NCBI GenBank assembly: GCA_902477755.1
Contig: CABSIK010000010.1
Location: 11,871-75,870, forward strand
Direction: 5' to 3'
Source of the DNA: an uncultured Clostridia bacterium
GTDB taxonomy: Bacteria; Bacillota; Clostridia; Lachnospirales; Anaerotignaceae
Length of the DNA: 64,000 bases
The stretch's first letter is position 1; each line of letters starts with the position of its first letter. The translations under genes were made by a program, and so were the position numbers. This document shows positions 16,103 to 24,738 of the stretch, piece after piece. The notes under the pieces were generated by a model, which saw only the letters and a program-made list of their open reading frames with translations, did not search any database and had not been told where the DNA came from.

Positions 16103-16747
16103 ATGTTTACAGTAAAACGGAATCAAGTGGTAGTGACAGCATTGGCAGTGATGATTGCGGCGGCAGGGTATCTGAATTTTCAGGAAACCAAGTCCGCAGA
16201 AGGCACCAAAACTGCCATGGAACTGACAGAAGAGGGGGATATGGCAGCGCTGATGGAGGATGATTATGCGGCGCTTCCAGATGATATGCCCACAGAAGAA
16301 GGGGCTTTAGACCCTCTGACTGCGGAAGCATCCACAACCACAGGGGATGGGGCGGCAGTCTTTGCCAGTGCCAATACCAGCGACGATGCCTCCAGTTATT
16401 TTGCGGAAGCCAAACTGGAAAGAGAACAGTCCAGAGCAAAACAGAAAGAGATCCTCACAGAAATGCTGAACAACAGCAATGTCAGTGAAAGCCAGAAGAA
16501 TGTTTGCAGTGACAGCATGCTGGAATTGCAGGAGCGCATCGAAAAAGAAACAGCAGCAGAAGCTATGATTGAAGCCAAGGGGTTTTCTCAAGCCTATGTC
16601 CGCATGGATGACGATACGGTGGACGTGGTAGTGGATAAAGACACTTTAACAGACGCAGAAGTGGCACAGATTCAAGATATCGTCAAACGCAAAACAGGAT
16701 ACACCGCGGAACAGATTCGGATTTCCACATGGAAGCAGAGCAAGTAA
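16103..16747 (+). CDS. spoIIIAH: Stage III sporulation protein AH
   Basis: SpoIIIAH crosses the mother cell membrane once and docks with its forespore partner across the intermembrane space. Clostridia may use SpoIIQ or another LytM protein for this. The 214-residue product has the membrane span at residues 9-25 and a long acidic linker (about 30-95). Its C-terminal YscJ/FliF-type domain includes KNVCSDSMLELQERIEKE and ends DIVKRKTGYTAEQIRISTWK. It is the last gene of the operon, with a terminator 19 bases after the stop codon. No spoIIQ-like gene is in the window. Confidence 0.93.
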   Translation: MFTVKRNQVVVTALAVMIAAAGYLNFQETKSAEGTKTAMELTEEGDMAALMEDDYAALPDDMPTEEGALDPLTAEASTTTGDGAAVFASANTSDDASSYFAEAKLEREQSRAKQKEILTEMLNNSNVSESQKNVCSDSMLELQERIEKETAAEAMIEAKGFSQAYVRMDDDTVDVVVDKDTLTDAEVAQIQDIVKRKTGYTAEQIRISTWKQSK

Positions 16748-16765
16748 AAAAACGTACATCATTTT

Positions 16766-16800
16766 ATGACAGTTTCTTAAGAAGGAACTGTCATTTTTTA
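16766..16800 (+). terminator. Terminator of the spoIIIA operon
   Basis: ATGACAGTT (16766-16774) pairs with AACTGTCAT (16786-16794), followed by a T run. Six more pairs are possible in the apical TTCTTAAGAA. Confidence 0.8.
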
Positions 16801-17073
16801 TGGGATTTTAGCCAGATAGAGGAACGGTTTTGTATGCATAAAATGAAAGGAAACGGTATGTTTCGGAAAACAGAAAATTTTGGTAATATATATATGATAA
16901 AGAAGGAATTTTGGAAACAGTCTGGTAAGAAAATGGAAAAATGTGGTAAATTTAATCTTTTTTCGCAAAAAATTAAGAAACTTTTCGAATTTTCTTAGCA
17001 CAGTTTTCAAATTGTTTTGGTATATTCTTGTATAAATATTTAAGTAGAACGAAAAAAGAAAGGAAGTTGCCTC
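16801..17073. other. Gene-free AT-rich interval before the glycan operon
   Basis: No convincing gene. A 54-codon lysine-rich frame (16834-16998) has a GAGGAA some 8 bases before its ATG but no family resemblance. The sequence is AT-rich with four TGGTAA/TGGTAT repeats. An extended -10 candidate (TGGTATATT near 17018-17026) could serve the downstream operon, but no firm -35 partner was seen. Confidence 0.4.
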
Positions 17074-18090
17074 ATGAAACTGATTACATTTGCCGTACCA
17101 TGTTACAACTCTCAAGATTATATGCGGCGCTGTATTGATACATTATTGACTGGCGGAGAAAAAGTAGAGATCATCATCGTCAATGATGGTTCCAAAGACC
17201 GCACAGGAGAAATTGCTGATGAATATGCGGCAAAGTATCCAACCATTGTCAAAGCTGTTCATCAGGAAAATCAGGGACACGGACAGGGTGTAAATGTGGG
17301 TCTTGCCCATGCAACGGGAGAATTTTACAAAGTGGTGGATTCTGATGACTGGCTGGATACCAAAGCCCTGCAGGAAGTGCTGGAGCGCATGGAAAAATGG
17401 CGGATCAATCAGACACCTGTGGATATGCTTGTCTGCAATTACATATATGACCATTTGTACGAAGGCAGACAGCAGCAGATTCATTATCGCAATGTGTTTG
17501 AATCAGGCAGTCTGTGCAATTGGCATGAGATTGGTCGGTTTTTGCCTACCCAGTATCTGATTATGCATGCATTGATTTTCAAAACAGAAGTACTGCGCAA
17601 AAGCGGCGTGCAGCTACCGAAGCACACATTTTATGTAGATAATATCTTTGCTTATCAGCCACTGCCTTTTGTGGAAAATATTTTTTATCTGGATGTGGAT
17701 TTGTACCACTACTTTATTGGACGGGAAGACCAGTCTGTCAATGAAAAAATGCTCATGAAGCGCATTGACCAGCAGATTCTGGTAACAAAACTGGTTTCTG
17801 CCTGTACAGATCTCCATCAGGTGCGGGAGAAAAAATTGGCGACGTACATGACCAGAAACATTTCTGTTATGATGGCCATTTCTTCCATTCATCTGCTGCT
17901 CATCGGCGATGCAGATGCCATGGAAAAAAGAAGAGAATTATGGGAGTATATGCGTCAGATGGACAAAGGACTGTATAAGACCCTGCGTTATAAACGCCTC
18001 AGCGGTCTGACATATCTGCCGGGGAAACTGGGAGATTTCGCGACCCTGACAGGCTACCGACTGGCGCGGAAACTGGTGAAATTTCAGTAA
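17074..18090 (+). CDS. Family 2 glycosyltransferase
   Basis: A 338-residue cytoplasmic or membrane-associated GT-A enzyme. The nucleotide-sugar fold starts at residue 4 with TFAVPCYNSQDYMRRCIDTL, then EIIIVNDGSKDRTGEIADEY. The metal-binding motif is VVDSDDWLD. The C-terminal 150 residues are a basic helical extension without membrane spans. The ATG follows AAAGGAAG. It heads a four-gene cluster with a UDP-galactopyranose mutase, so it may transfer a sugar, possibly Galf, onto a lipid or surface polymer. That donor assignment is inference from neighbours. The protein itself shows only the GT2 family. Confidence 0.88.
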   Translation: MKLITFAVPCYNSQDYMRRCIDTLLTGGEKVEIIIVNDGSKDRTGEIADEYAAKYPTIVKAVHQENQGHGQGVNVGLAHATGEFYKVVDSDDWLDTKALQEVLERMEKWRINQTPVDMLVCNYIYDHLYEGRQQQIHYRNVFESGSLCNWHEIGRFLPTQYLIMHALIFKTEVLRKSGVQLPKHTFYVDNIFAYQPLPFVENIFYLDVDLYHYFIGREDQSVNEKMLMKRIDQQILVTKLVSACTDLHQVREKKLATYMTRNISVMMAISSIHLLLIGDADAMEKRRELWEYMRQMDKGLYKTLRYKRLSGLTYLPGKLGDFATLTGYRLARKLVKFQ

Positions 18091-18107
18091 AAAAGAAGGC
18101 GAAACAA

Positions 18108-18674
18108 ATGGAGAAACTTTATATTGCTCTGGTAGATACACCGGGATTTTTTGCAAATATCATACGCCGCGTCATAAAGCTTTCGTACTGTCATGTGGTA
18201 ATGTCTTTTGATGCGGATTTTCAGGAGGCGTACAGCGTTGGGCGGCGTGACCCTGCCATTCCTTTTTTTGCAGGATTTATCAGAGAAAATACACCGAAGA
18301 TACTGCGTGTATTTCCTCAGGCGCGGTACAGGGTCTGCGAACTTTCCTGCACGGCAGAACAGAAAGTGCTGCTGTGGGAGAAAATGAACGCCTGTTATGA
18401 AAAAAGATTCCGGTATCATTACTGCATCATTGGCTTGCCTTTTATCTGGCTGCAAAAGCCGTTTTATCAAAAGAATCACTATACTTGTTCTTCTTTTCTG
18501 GCGCAAGCCATGGAGGAGGTTGGCCTGACGCTTTTTGACAAGCATTTCTCCATGGTCACACCAAAAGATTTTTATGAACTGGAGCAGATGAAGGTACTTT
18601 ATGAAGGATATCTGTCGGATTATGTCATAAGCCGCCATTTGTTTTATGGGAAAGGAGAAGTGTATGGTACATAA
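18108..18674 (+). CDS. Putative permuted papain-fold (YiiX/NlpC-P60-like) enzyme
   Basis: A 188-residue protein with the two motifs expected in circularly permuted papain-like hydrolases of the YiiX/YebB type. There is an early His in YCHVVMSFDADF (about residue 26) and a late nucleophile Cys in YTCSSFLAQAMEEVGL (about residue 126). A third region, HFSMVTPKDFYELE, follows. No signal peptide is present. Families of this fold cleave or transfer acyl groups on peptides or lipids, so an envelope lipid or peptide role fits the context. It lies 17 bases after the glycosyltransferase and overlaps the next gene by 11 bases. The fold call is by motif only. Confidence 0.6.
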   Translation: MEKLYIALVDTPGFFANIIRRVIKLSYCHVVMSFDADFQEAYSVGRRDPAIPFFAGFIRENTPKILRVFPQARYRVCELSCTAEQKVLLWEKMNACYEKRFRYHYCIIGLPFIWLQKPFYQKNHYTCSSFLAQAMEEVGLTLFDKHFSMVTPKDFYELEQMKVLYEGYLSDYVISRHLFYGKGEVYGT

Positions 18675-19689
18675 ATATGTGGGCAGTATCTTGTTTTTGT
18701 GTCTGCTCGTGGGAATCACCATATACGTTCTTGTGGAAAATAATGACATGGGGGCTGTGGCTGCGGCGATGGCGCGAGCCGACCATAAATGGATACTGGC
18801 TGGTGTTGTGTCGGCATTGTTTTTTGTGTCAGCAGAGGGCAGTATCATCTGTTATCTGCTGAGAGCCATCAAACAAAAAGTGTCATTGTTGAAATGTATC
18901 AGTTGGTCTTTTATTGGATTTTTCTTTTCGGGTATCACACCATCTGCCACAGGCGGACAGCCAGCCCAGCTTTACTATATGAAAAAGGCTGGATTGCCAC
19001 TGGCAGACAGCACACCGGTGCTTATGGTAGTGGCGGTGCTGTACAAATTTGTACTGGCGGTTTTGGGTCTACTGATTGCTTTTTTTTGGCATAAACAGTT
19101 AGGCGCCTATTTTCAGGGATATTACTGGCTGTTCTATCTGGGCATTGGGCTTAACGCCATACTGGTTGCCATATTGGTCTGGGTCATGGTAACGCCTGTA
19201 TGGGCAGAAAAAACAGCACTGTTTCTGGAAGGATTTCTGGTGAAGATCAGACTTCTCCATCCTAAAGAAGAACGGAAGGAACGTCTGCGAGAGGCAGTGG
19301 CAAGATATGGCGCAGTGGTACGGTTTTTTCAGGAAAATCCAAGAAAAATTGCCATAGCAACCATGATGACACTGGTGCAGAGATGCAGTCTGTTTTTCTT
19401 GACATGGCTCATTTATCGCGCCATGGGATTGGAAGGCGTTAGTCTGTTTTGGATCATGGTGCTGCAAGCAACGGTATATATTGCAGTGGATATGCTGCCG
19501 TTTCCCGGTTCAGCAGGAATTTCGGAGTTGGTTTATGCGGCGGTGTTTGCGTCCGTTTTTCCGGGAAGCGATCTGGCGGCATCCATGTGTATTTCCAGAG
19601 GCATCAGTTTTTATCTGGTGCTGTTGGTAAGTATGGGAATCTGGTGCGTCTGTCATTTTCGCAGTCAGACGTGCGAATCAATGAAATGA
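18664..19689 (+). CDS. MprF/AglD-like polytopic membrane protein (UPF0104, LPG_synthase_TM)
   Basis: A 341-residue protein with about eight membrane spans. It carries the two hallmarks of the LPG_synthase_TM/AglD family: GITPSATGGQPAQLYYMKKAG near residue 85 and PFPGSAGISELVYAAVF near residue 280. The family includes the flippase half of MprF and proteins linked to glycolipid export. It lacks the cytosolic aminoacyl-transferase domain, so aminoacylation of lipids is unlikely and flipping of a glycolipid is the better guess. The ATG at 18664 is preferred because AAAGGAG lies 7 bases upstream. It is in one operon with the glycosyltransferase and glf. Confidence 0.82.
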   Translation: MVHKYVGSILFLCLLVGITIYVLVENNDMGAVAAAMARADHKWILAGVVSALFFVSAEGSIICYLLRAIKQKVSLLKCISWSFIGFFFSGITPSATGGQPAQLYYMKKAGLPLADSTPVLMVVAVLYKFVLAVLGLLIAFFWHKQLGAYFQGYYWLFYLGIGLNAILVAILVWVMVTPVWAEKTALFLEGFLVKIRLLHPKEERKERLREAVARYGAVVRFFQENPRKIAIATMMTLVQRCSLFFLTWLIYRAMGLEGVSLFWIMVLQATVYIAVDMLPFPGSAGISELVYAAVFASVFPGSDLAASMCISRGISFYLVLLVSMGIWCVCHFRSQTCESMK

Positions 19690-19713
19690 AAGGGATAGAA
19701 AGAGGGAACAATT

Positions 19714-20913
19714 ATGATGAAACAATGGAAGGGGAAACCGGATGTGATCGTGGCTGGCGCTGGCTTTGCCGGTGCAGTTGCGGCAAGAGAGTTGGCAGAA
19801 GCCGGAAAACAGGTATTGGTACTGGAAAAAAGAGCACACATTGGCGGAAATATGTATGAAGAAGAAAACGAAGCAGGCATCCGTATCCATGTTTATGGCC
19901 CTCATATCTTCCATACCAATGATGAAAAGGTATTTCATTATATCCGCCGGTTTGGACAGTGGGATACATACGAACATCGAGTGAAAGGAAAAATCAAGGA
20001 TCAAGAAGTTCCCATTCCTTTTAACTTTACATCCTTGGAAGCATTGTTTCCTATGGAGCAGGCAAAGAAATTGGAAGCGAAACTGCTCAGGGCTTTTTCT
20101 GGAAAAACGAGAGTGACAGTGCTGGAGTTGATGGAACATACTGATAAAGAAATTGTAGAACTGGGACAATTTGTGTTTGACAATGTTTTTAAAGGGTATA
20201 CTGCAAAGCAGTGGGGTGTTCCGGTTTTGCAGGTAGATCGTTCTGTCATTAGCCGTGTGCCTGTGGTTTTGGGCAGAGATGACCGTTATTTTGGCGACCG
20301 TTATCAGTTGATGCCCAAGGAAGGCTATACCAAGATATTCGAAAATATGCTGTGCCATAAGAATATTGTCTGTCAAACAGGTGTGGATGCGATGGATATT
20401 TTGACATTGCAGCCGGATGGCACCATGCGTTTTGACGGAGAGTTATTTGACGGTATATTTATTTATACAGGCATGCCTGATGTATTGCTGCAAAATAGCT
20501 TTGGATGTCTGCCTTATCGTTCTTTGCATCTGGAATTTGAAACACTGCAGCAGGATGATTTCCAGTCTGCAAGTGTTGTCAACTATCCCAACAGTGAAGA
20601 CTTTACCAGAATTACAGAATTTAAAAAATTGACAGGTCAGAAAAAGACTGGGATTACAACCATTCTTCGGGAGTATCCTATGGCATTTACGGCCAAAGAC
20701 GGACAGGAAGCATATTATCCCATTGAAAATCCACAGAACAGAAGTCTTTATGAAATGTACCAAAAGGCGCTTGCGCAATGGGACAACCTGTATTTGTGCG
20801 GCAGACTGGCAGAGTACCGCTATTACAATATGGATGGCGCCATCCTCCGTGCGCTGGAATTGACACAGGAAATTCTGGAAAAGGAAAAAGTATGTCTGGC
20901 AGTGGAAGCATGA
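19714..20913 (+). CDS. glf: UDP-galactopyranose mutase
   Basis: Glf interconverts UDP-galactopyranose and UDP-galactofuranose using reduced FAD. The 399-residue product is of typical length. The Rossmann FAD motif is VAGAGFAGAVAARELAEAGKQ (residues 9-29), followed by EKRAHIGGNMYEE. Other family stretches are YGPHIFHTNDEKVF, FKGYTAKQWGVP, the substrate-loop region IPFNFTSLEALF, and the C-terminal LCGRLAEYRYYNMDGAILRALEL. GAGGGAACAATT precedes the ATG. As last gene of the four-gene cluster it supplies UDP-Galf, suggesting that the cluster makes a galactofuranose-containing surface glycan or glycolipid. Confidence 0.95.
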   Translation: MMKQWKGKPDVIVAGAGFAGAVAARELAEAGKQVLVLEKRAHIGGNMYEEENEAGIRIHVYGPHIFHTNDEKVFHYIRRFGQWDTYEHRVKGKIKDQEVPIPFNFTSLEALFPMEQAKKLEAKLLRAFSGKTRVTVLELMEHTDKEIVELGQFVFDNVFKGYTAKQWGVPVLQVDRSVISRVPVVLGRDDRYFGDRYQLMPKEGYTKIFENMLCHKNIVCQTGVDAMDILTLQPDGTMRFDGELFDGIFIYTGMPDVLLQNSFGCLPYRSLHLEFETLQQDDFQSASVVNYPNSEDFTRITEFKKLTGQKKTGITTILREYPMAFTAKDGQEAYYPIENPQNRSLYEMYQKALAQWDNLYLCGRLAEYRYYNMDGAILRALELTQEILEKEKVCLAVEA

Positions 20914-20946
20914 TGTGAATTTATTCATGTTTTGTTGTATATTTAT

Positions 20947-20975
20947 TTGCATTGAGGTATCTTTTCTGGTATACT
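20947..20975 (+). promoter_or_regulatory. SigA-type promoter for the Asp23 protein gene
   Basis: TTGCAT (20947-20952) and TATACT (20970-20975) with a 17-base spacer, beginning 33 bases after glf. It may drive the downstream housekeeping run. Confidence 0.7.
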
Positions 20976-21068
20976 GATATGAAAGACAGAGAAACGGCAT
21001 TGCACGATTTCGTACCACGGAAAGCAGTGGAAATGCTGTTTTGTAAGACAAGACAGGAGGTCGGAAAT

Positions 21069-21440
21069 ATGTCTGAAGACAAAATCACAAACGGGCAGAT
21101 TCAGATCGCGGACGAGGTCATCAGTGTCATCGCCGTAACAGCGGCATTGGAAGTGGATGGCGTGACAGAAGGCGCCGGAAGCGGAAAAGGCTTTGTAGAA
21201 TTTTTCGGCAGAAAAAGCCAGACAAAATGCGCCAAAATCGAAAGTGACGGCGGAGAAGTGGTACTGGATATGGAAATTATCGTGAACTTTGGCACAAAAG
21301 TTCAGGTTGTTGCTGAAGAAGTGCAGAAAAGAGTCAAGAATGCCGTGGAAACCATGACAGGACTTTCTGTGCCTGTTGTCAATGTGGCAGTGGCAGGCAT
21401 TGTGAAGGAAAAAACCGCAAAAGCGGACGAAGAAGAATAA
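21069..21440 (+). CDS. Asp23/Gls24 family envelope stress protein
   Basis: A 123-residue acidic protein of the Asp23/Gls24 (DUF322, YloU/YqhY) family. The core runs from GQIQIADEVISVIAVTAALEVDGV to NFGTKVQVVAEEVQKRVKNAVE and ends VVNVAVAGIV. In Firmicutes a member is very often found directly before nusB, where YqhY has been tied to control of fatty acid synthesis in Bacillus. Other members are membrane-associated envelope stress proteins. The ATG at 21069 was chosen because AGGAGGTCGGAAAT stands before it. A longer upstream frame starts near the promoter and lacks a ribosome site. Confidence 0.9.
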   Translation: MSEDKITNGQIQIADEVISVIAVTAALEVDGVTEGAGSGKGFVEFFGRKSQTKCAKIESDGGEVVLDMEIIVNFGTKVQVVAEEVQKRVKNAVETMTGLSVPVVNVAVAGIVKEKTAKADEEE

Positions 21441-21454
21441 AAAAATGGATTTAT

Positions 21455-21480
21455 ACCACTCCTGCATAGGAGTGGTATTT
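21455..21480 (+). terminator. Weak hairpin between Asp23 gene and nusB
   Basis: ACCACTCCT (21455-21463) and AGGAGTGGT (21468-21476) form a perfect 9-base stem with a 4-base loop. It is followed only by ATTTGTCCC, so termination is probably partial or the element stabilises RNA. Confidence 0.45.
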
Positions 21481-21514
21481 GTCCCTATTGTAATGAGAAA
21501 AGCGGAGGATGATT

Positions 21515-21919
21515 ATGAGCCGAAGAAATGCGAGAAAAAATGCTTTTGTACTGTTGTTCCAGATGGAATTCAATGCAGCGGAAGAACAGGAACAGATGAC
21601 AGATCTGTTTTTTGCGGAACAGGATGAAGTGGTGACTGAAGAAGATAAAGCCTACACCATGGCAGCGGTGGAAGGCACTAGAGCCCATGTGGAAGAAATT
21701 GACGCCATTATCGACAGTTTTGCAAAGGGCTGGAATACCCAGAGAATGAACAGAGTGGATCTGGCAATTCTGCGACTGGCAGTATATGAACTGAAATACA
21801 GCACAGAAGCCCCTGTGGGTGTTGTTATTAATGAAGCGGTGGAATTGGCGAAAAAATACAGCTCTGACGAAGCACCTGCCTTTATCAATGGTGTGCTGGG
21901 GAAAATTGCTTCTGCATGA
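21515..21919 (+). CDS. nusB: Transcription antitermination factor NusB
   Basis: NusB binds boxA RNA with NusE (S10) to support rRNA transcription. The 134-residue product is of standard length. It starts MSRRNARKNAFVLLFQMEF, the expected N-terminal helix, then shows NRVDLAILRLAVYEL and the C-terminal signature PVGVVINEAVELAKKYSSDEAPAFINGVLGKIA. Two in-frame ATGs occur at 21509 and 21515; the second lies the right distance from GGAGG. It is followed by xseA after 16 bases, the common Firmicutes order. Confidence 0.95.
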   Translation: MSRRNARKNAFVLLFQMEFNAAEEQEQMTDLFFAEQDEVVTEEDKAYTMAAVEGTRAHVEEIDAIIDSFAKGWNTQRMNRVDLAILRLAVYELKYSTEAPVGVVINEAVELAKKYSSDEAPAFINGVLGKIASA

Positions 21920-21935
21920 AGGGAAATGAACCGGT

Positions 21936-23171
21936 ATGATTGAACCGAAAATTTTTACGGTTGGACAGATCAACCGTTATATTCGCAATTTACTGGAAAA
22001 CGATTTTATATTGAGCAGCCTTTTGGTGAAAGGGGAAATCTCCAATTTCAAAGCCCATAGTTCCGGGCATTTGTATTTCACATTGAAGGATGCATCTGGG
22101 GCATTATCCTGTGTCATGTTCCGTCAGGATGCGGCAGGACTGCCTTTTGAACCAGAAAACGGCATGCAGGCGGTAGTATATGGTCACATTTCTCTTTACG
22201 AGAAAACGGGGCAGTACCAGCTTTATGCGGAATTTATGGAGCCTTTGGGCATTGGAGCCTTACAGGTTGCTTTTGAGCAGTTAAAAGAAAAGCTGGCGGC
22301 AGAAGGATTGTTTGACGGAGATTTCAAAAGAGAAATCCCGAAAAATCCTTCTTGCATCGCAGTCATCACATCCCCCACAGGAGCAGCTGTTCGGGATATC
22401 CTGCAAATCGTCAAACGCCGAGACCCAAATGTGAAAGTGGCTATTTTTCCCACATTGGTACAGGGCGAACAAGCAGCGGCAGATATTGTCCGTTCTCTGA
22501 AACTGGTCAATGAATGGGGAAAAGCAGATGTCATCATTTTGGGACGTGGCGGCGGTTCCATGGAGGATTTGTGGTGCTTCAATGATGAAAATGTGGCGAG
22601 AACTGTTTTTGCGTCAGAAATTCCTGTGATTTCTGCTGTAGGTCATGAAACAGACTTTACCATTACGGATTTTGTAGCAGACATGCGGGCGCCCACGCCT
22701 TCCGCAGCAGCGGAATTGGCAACAACGCCTCTGGCAGAACGCAGGGAAACCTTTCACCGTTTGGAACTGCGGATGGAACGGGACATAAGTGCCCTTTTGA
22801 CATCCTGCCGCAGACGGCTGGATTTGCTGAAATCCCGTCCTGTCATGGAAAGACCTTTGGAGCGGATTTACCGTACCATGATGGATGTGGAGGAAACCCA
22901 GCAGCGGCTGGATAGAGAAATGACAAACCGTCTGATGCAGCGAGCGGAACGGTGGCAGTATCTGACCAATCGTCTGGAAGCTGCGTCGCCGCTGGCAGTC
23001 ATGTCACGGGGATATGTGATGGCTGTCGCATCATCAGGAAAATTGCTGACTTCTGCAAAACAGGCGGAAGTGGGGGATAGGGTCACCCTGCATTTGCAGG
23101 ATGGCAAAATGGAAACAAAGATTCAGGAAAAGGAGGTGTTTACCCATGGCGAAAAAGAAAGTCACCTTTGA
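21936..23171 (+). CDS. xseA: Exodeoxyribonuclease VII large subunit
   Basis: XseA is the catalytic subunit of exonuclease VII, which degrades single-stranded DNA to oligonucleotides. The 411-residue protein has an N-terminal OB fold (residues about 8-100, with NFKAHSSGHLYFTLKDASGALSCVMF). The catalytic core follows, containing IAVITSPTGAAVRDIL, ADVIILGRGGGSMEDLWCFND and ISAVGHETDFTITDFVADMRAPTPSAAAELA. A long coiled coil occupies about 265-370. xseB begins inside its last codons (23146), as in many genomes. Confidence 0.95.
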   Translation: MIEPKIFTVGQINRYIRNLLENDFILSSLLVKGEISNFKAHSSGHLYFTLKDASGALSCVMFRQDAAGLPFEPENGMQAVVYGHISLYEKTGQYQLYAEFMEPLGIGALQVAFEQLKEKLAAEGLFDGDFKREIPKNPSCIAVITSPTGAAVRDILQIVKRRDPNVKVAIFPTLVQGEQAAADIVRSLKLVNEWGKADVIILGRGGGSMEDLWCFNDENVARTVFASEIPVISAVGHETDFTITDFVADMRAPTPSAAAELATTPLAERRETFHRLELRMERDISALLTSCRRRLDLLKSRPVMERPLERIYRTMMDVEETQQRLDREMTNRLMQRAERWQYLTNRLEAASPLAVMSRGYVMAVASSGKLLTSAKQAEVGDRVTLHLQDGKMETKIQEKEVFTHGEKESHL

Positions 23172-23397
23172 AGAAGCCATGATACGGCTGGAAGAAATCG
23201 TTGATCGGCTGGAAAGAGAAGAAGTGCCGTTGGAAGAAGCGGTGAAACTTTATCAGGAAGGCTTGAGTCTTTCGGCAGCCTGCAAGGAAAAACTGGCAGC
23301 GGCAGAGGGGAGTATTGTAATGCTGCGCAAAGAAGCAGGCTTATGGGAAGAAACACCTTTTGCAGAGGAGGAAATGGAAAATGGACTTCAAAAGTGA
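23146..23397 (+). CDS. xseB: Exodeoxyribonuclease VII small subunit
   Basis: The 83-residue helical small subunit of exonuclease VII, with the family core TFEEAMIRLEEIVDRLEREEVPLEEAVKLYQEGLSLSAACKEKL. The ATG at 23146 follows AGGAGGTGTTTACCC and overlaps the end of xseA by 26 bases. ispA starts before its stop, so xseA, xseB and ispA are translationally linked. A longer in-frame start at 23101 would be out of register with any ribosome site. Confidence 0.94.
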   Translation: MAKKKVTFEEAMIRLEEIVDRLEREEVPLEEAVKLYQEGLSLSAACKEKLAAAEGSIVMLRKEAGLWEETPFAEEEMENGLQK

Positions 23398-24265
23398 TAT
23401 GCAGGCACGCATTGCGGAAATCGAAGCTGCCCTGCAGACATATATACCCAAACAGGAGGCATTTCCTCCTGTGATCTTTGAAGCAATGGGCTATAGTCTC
23501 TTTGCCGGCGGCAAACGTCTGCGCCCCATGATGGTGCTGGCGGCCTGTGAAGCTGTAGGCGGCAAAAAGGAAATGGCAGTGCCTTTTGCTTGTGCTTTGG
23601 AAATGATTCATACATATTCTTTGATTCATGACGATCTGCCTGCTATGGATAACGACGATTACCGCCGCGGCAGACTGACCAGTCATAAGGTATATGGAGA
23701 AGACATGGCAATTCTGGCAGGGGATGGTCTGCTTCATCACGCTATGGAAACCATGGCGCAGGCTTGTTATGAAAATCCCTGCAAGGAAACCACTGGCGCA
23801 ATGCTCGCCATTGCCAAAGGCGCTGGGATCCATGGGATGCTCACCGGTCAGGTGGTAGATGTTTATTTTGAAGGGAAACCCATTGATAAAGAAACACTGG
23901 ATTTTATCCACATTCATAAAACAGCGGCAATGATTCGCGGCGCACTGGAAGCAGGTGCCAGAGTGGGCGGCGCTTCTGAAGAAGTGGTGGAAAAATTTGG
24001 TCTGGCAGGTGAAAAAATCGGCGTAGCCTTCCAGATTCTGGATGATATTCTGGATGTGACCAGTACCATGGAGGAACTGGGCAAGCCTATCCACAGTGAT
24101 GAGAAAAACGAAAAAACAACATATGTGACTTTATACGGTATTGAAGAATCCAGAAAGATTGCCGCAAAACTTTCTGATGAAGCTGTGGCAATTTGGGAAG
24201 AACTGGGGGAATCCTGCGATTTCTTACAGACTTTGACAAAGTATTTGCTGCAAAGAACATATTGA
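23381..24265 (+). CDS. ispA: Geranyl/farnesyl diphosphate synthase
   Basis: A 294-residue prenyl chain elongase that condenses isopentenyl diphosphate with allylic diphosphates to give farnesyl diphosphate. The first Asp-rich motif is DDLPAMDND (near residue 83) and the second is DDILD (near residue 220). KRLRP sits in the substrate-binding lead-in and GEKIGVAFQILDDILD is typical. The ATG at 23381 has AGGAGG upstream, inside the end of xseB. It belongs with dxs at 24739 and ispG at 44965 to an MEP-type isoprenoid supply. Confidence 0.94.
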   Translation: MDFKSDMQARIAEIEAALQTYIPKQEAFPPVIFEAMGYSLFAGGKRLRPMMVLAACEAVGGKKEMAVPFACALEMIHTYSLIHDDLPAMDNDDYRRGRLTSHKVYGEDMAILAGDGLLHHAMETMAQACYENPCKETTGAMLAIAKGAGIHGMLTGQVVDVYFEGKPIDKETLDFIHIHKTAAMIRGALEAGARVGGASEEVVEKFGLAGEKIGVAFQILDDILDVTSTMEELGKPIHSDEKNEKTTYVTLYGIEESRKIAAKLSDEAVAIWEELGESCDFLQTLTKYLLQRTY

Positions 24266-24287
24266 GCAGAAGAAAGAAGATGATTCT

Positions 24288-24716
24288 ATGGGATTTGAAT
24301 CGTTTTTATTGAACAGACCTTTTTGGGCGGCGATCCTTTCTTGGGCATTGGCACAGGGATTTAAGACTATCCGCCCCATTGTGACAGAGAGAAAATTTGA
24401 TGCCAGCAGATTGACGGGGACAGGCGGTATGCCCAGTTCCCATTCATCTCTGGTTATGGCGCTGACCACTAGCGTGGGGAAGTATAACGGCTTTGATTCG
24501 GCATTGTTTGCCATTTCGCTGATTTTTTCCTTTGTGGTCATGTACGATGCGGCCGGTATCCGGCGTGCGGCAGGCAAACAGGCAGAGATCATCAACTATA
24601 TGATCGAGCACCATAAACTGCCGGAATTGCAGAAAGTAAAGGAACTGCTGGGTCATACGCCATTGGAGGTATTTGTGGGAGCGATTTTGGGGATCGTTGT
24701 AGGATTGTTGTTTTAA
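24288..24716 (+). CDS. Divergent PAP2-family (DUF212) membrane protein
   Basis: A 142-residue membrane protein with four to five hydrophobic spans. It matches the divergent PAP2 family: AQGFKTIRPIVTERKFDASRLTGTGGMPSSHSSLVMALTTSVG near the N-terminus and VVMYDAAGIRRAAGKQAEIIN. The His in PSSHS resembles the phosphatase motif of PAP2 enzymes. Placement between ispA and dxs suggests a polyprenyl phosphate substrate, but that is inference. Spacing to both neighbours is about 22 bases. Confidence 0.85.
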   Translation: MGFESFLLNRPFWAAILSWALAQGFKTIRPIVTERKFDASRLTGTGGMPSSHSSLVMALTTSVGKYNGFDSALFAISLIFSFVVMYDAAGIRRAAGKQAEIINYMIEHHKLPELQKVKELLGHTPLEVFVGAILGIVVGLLF

Positions 24717-24738
24717 ATAAGGAGAGCAGGTGATTTGA

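Noticed and set aside
16834..16998. 54-codon lysine-rich frame after spoIIIA
   Set aside because: There is a passable GAGGAA before the ATG, but composition follows the AT-rich background and no homologue is recalled. Kept only as a note in the interval entry.
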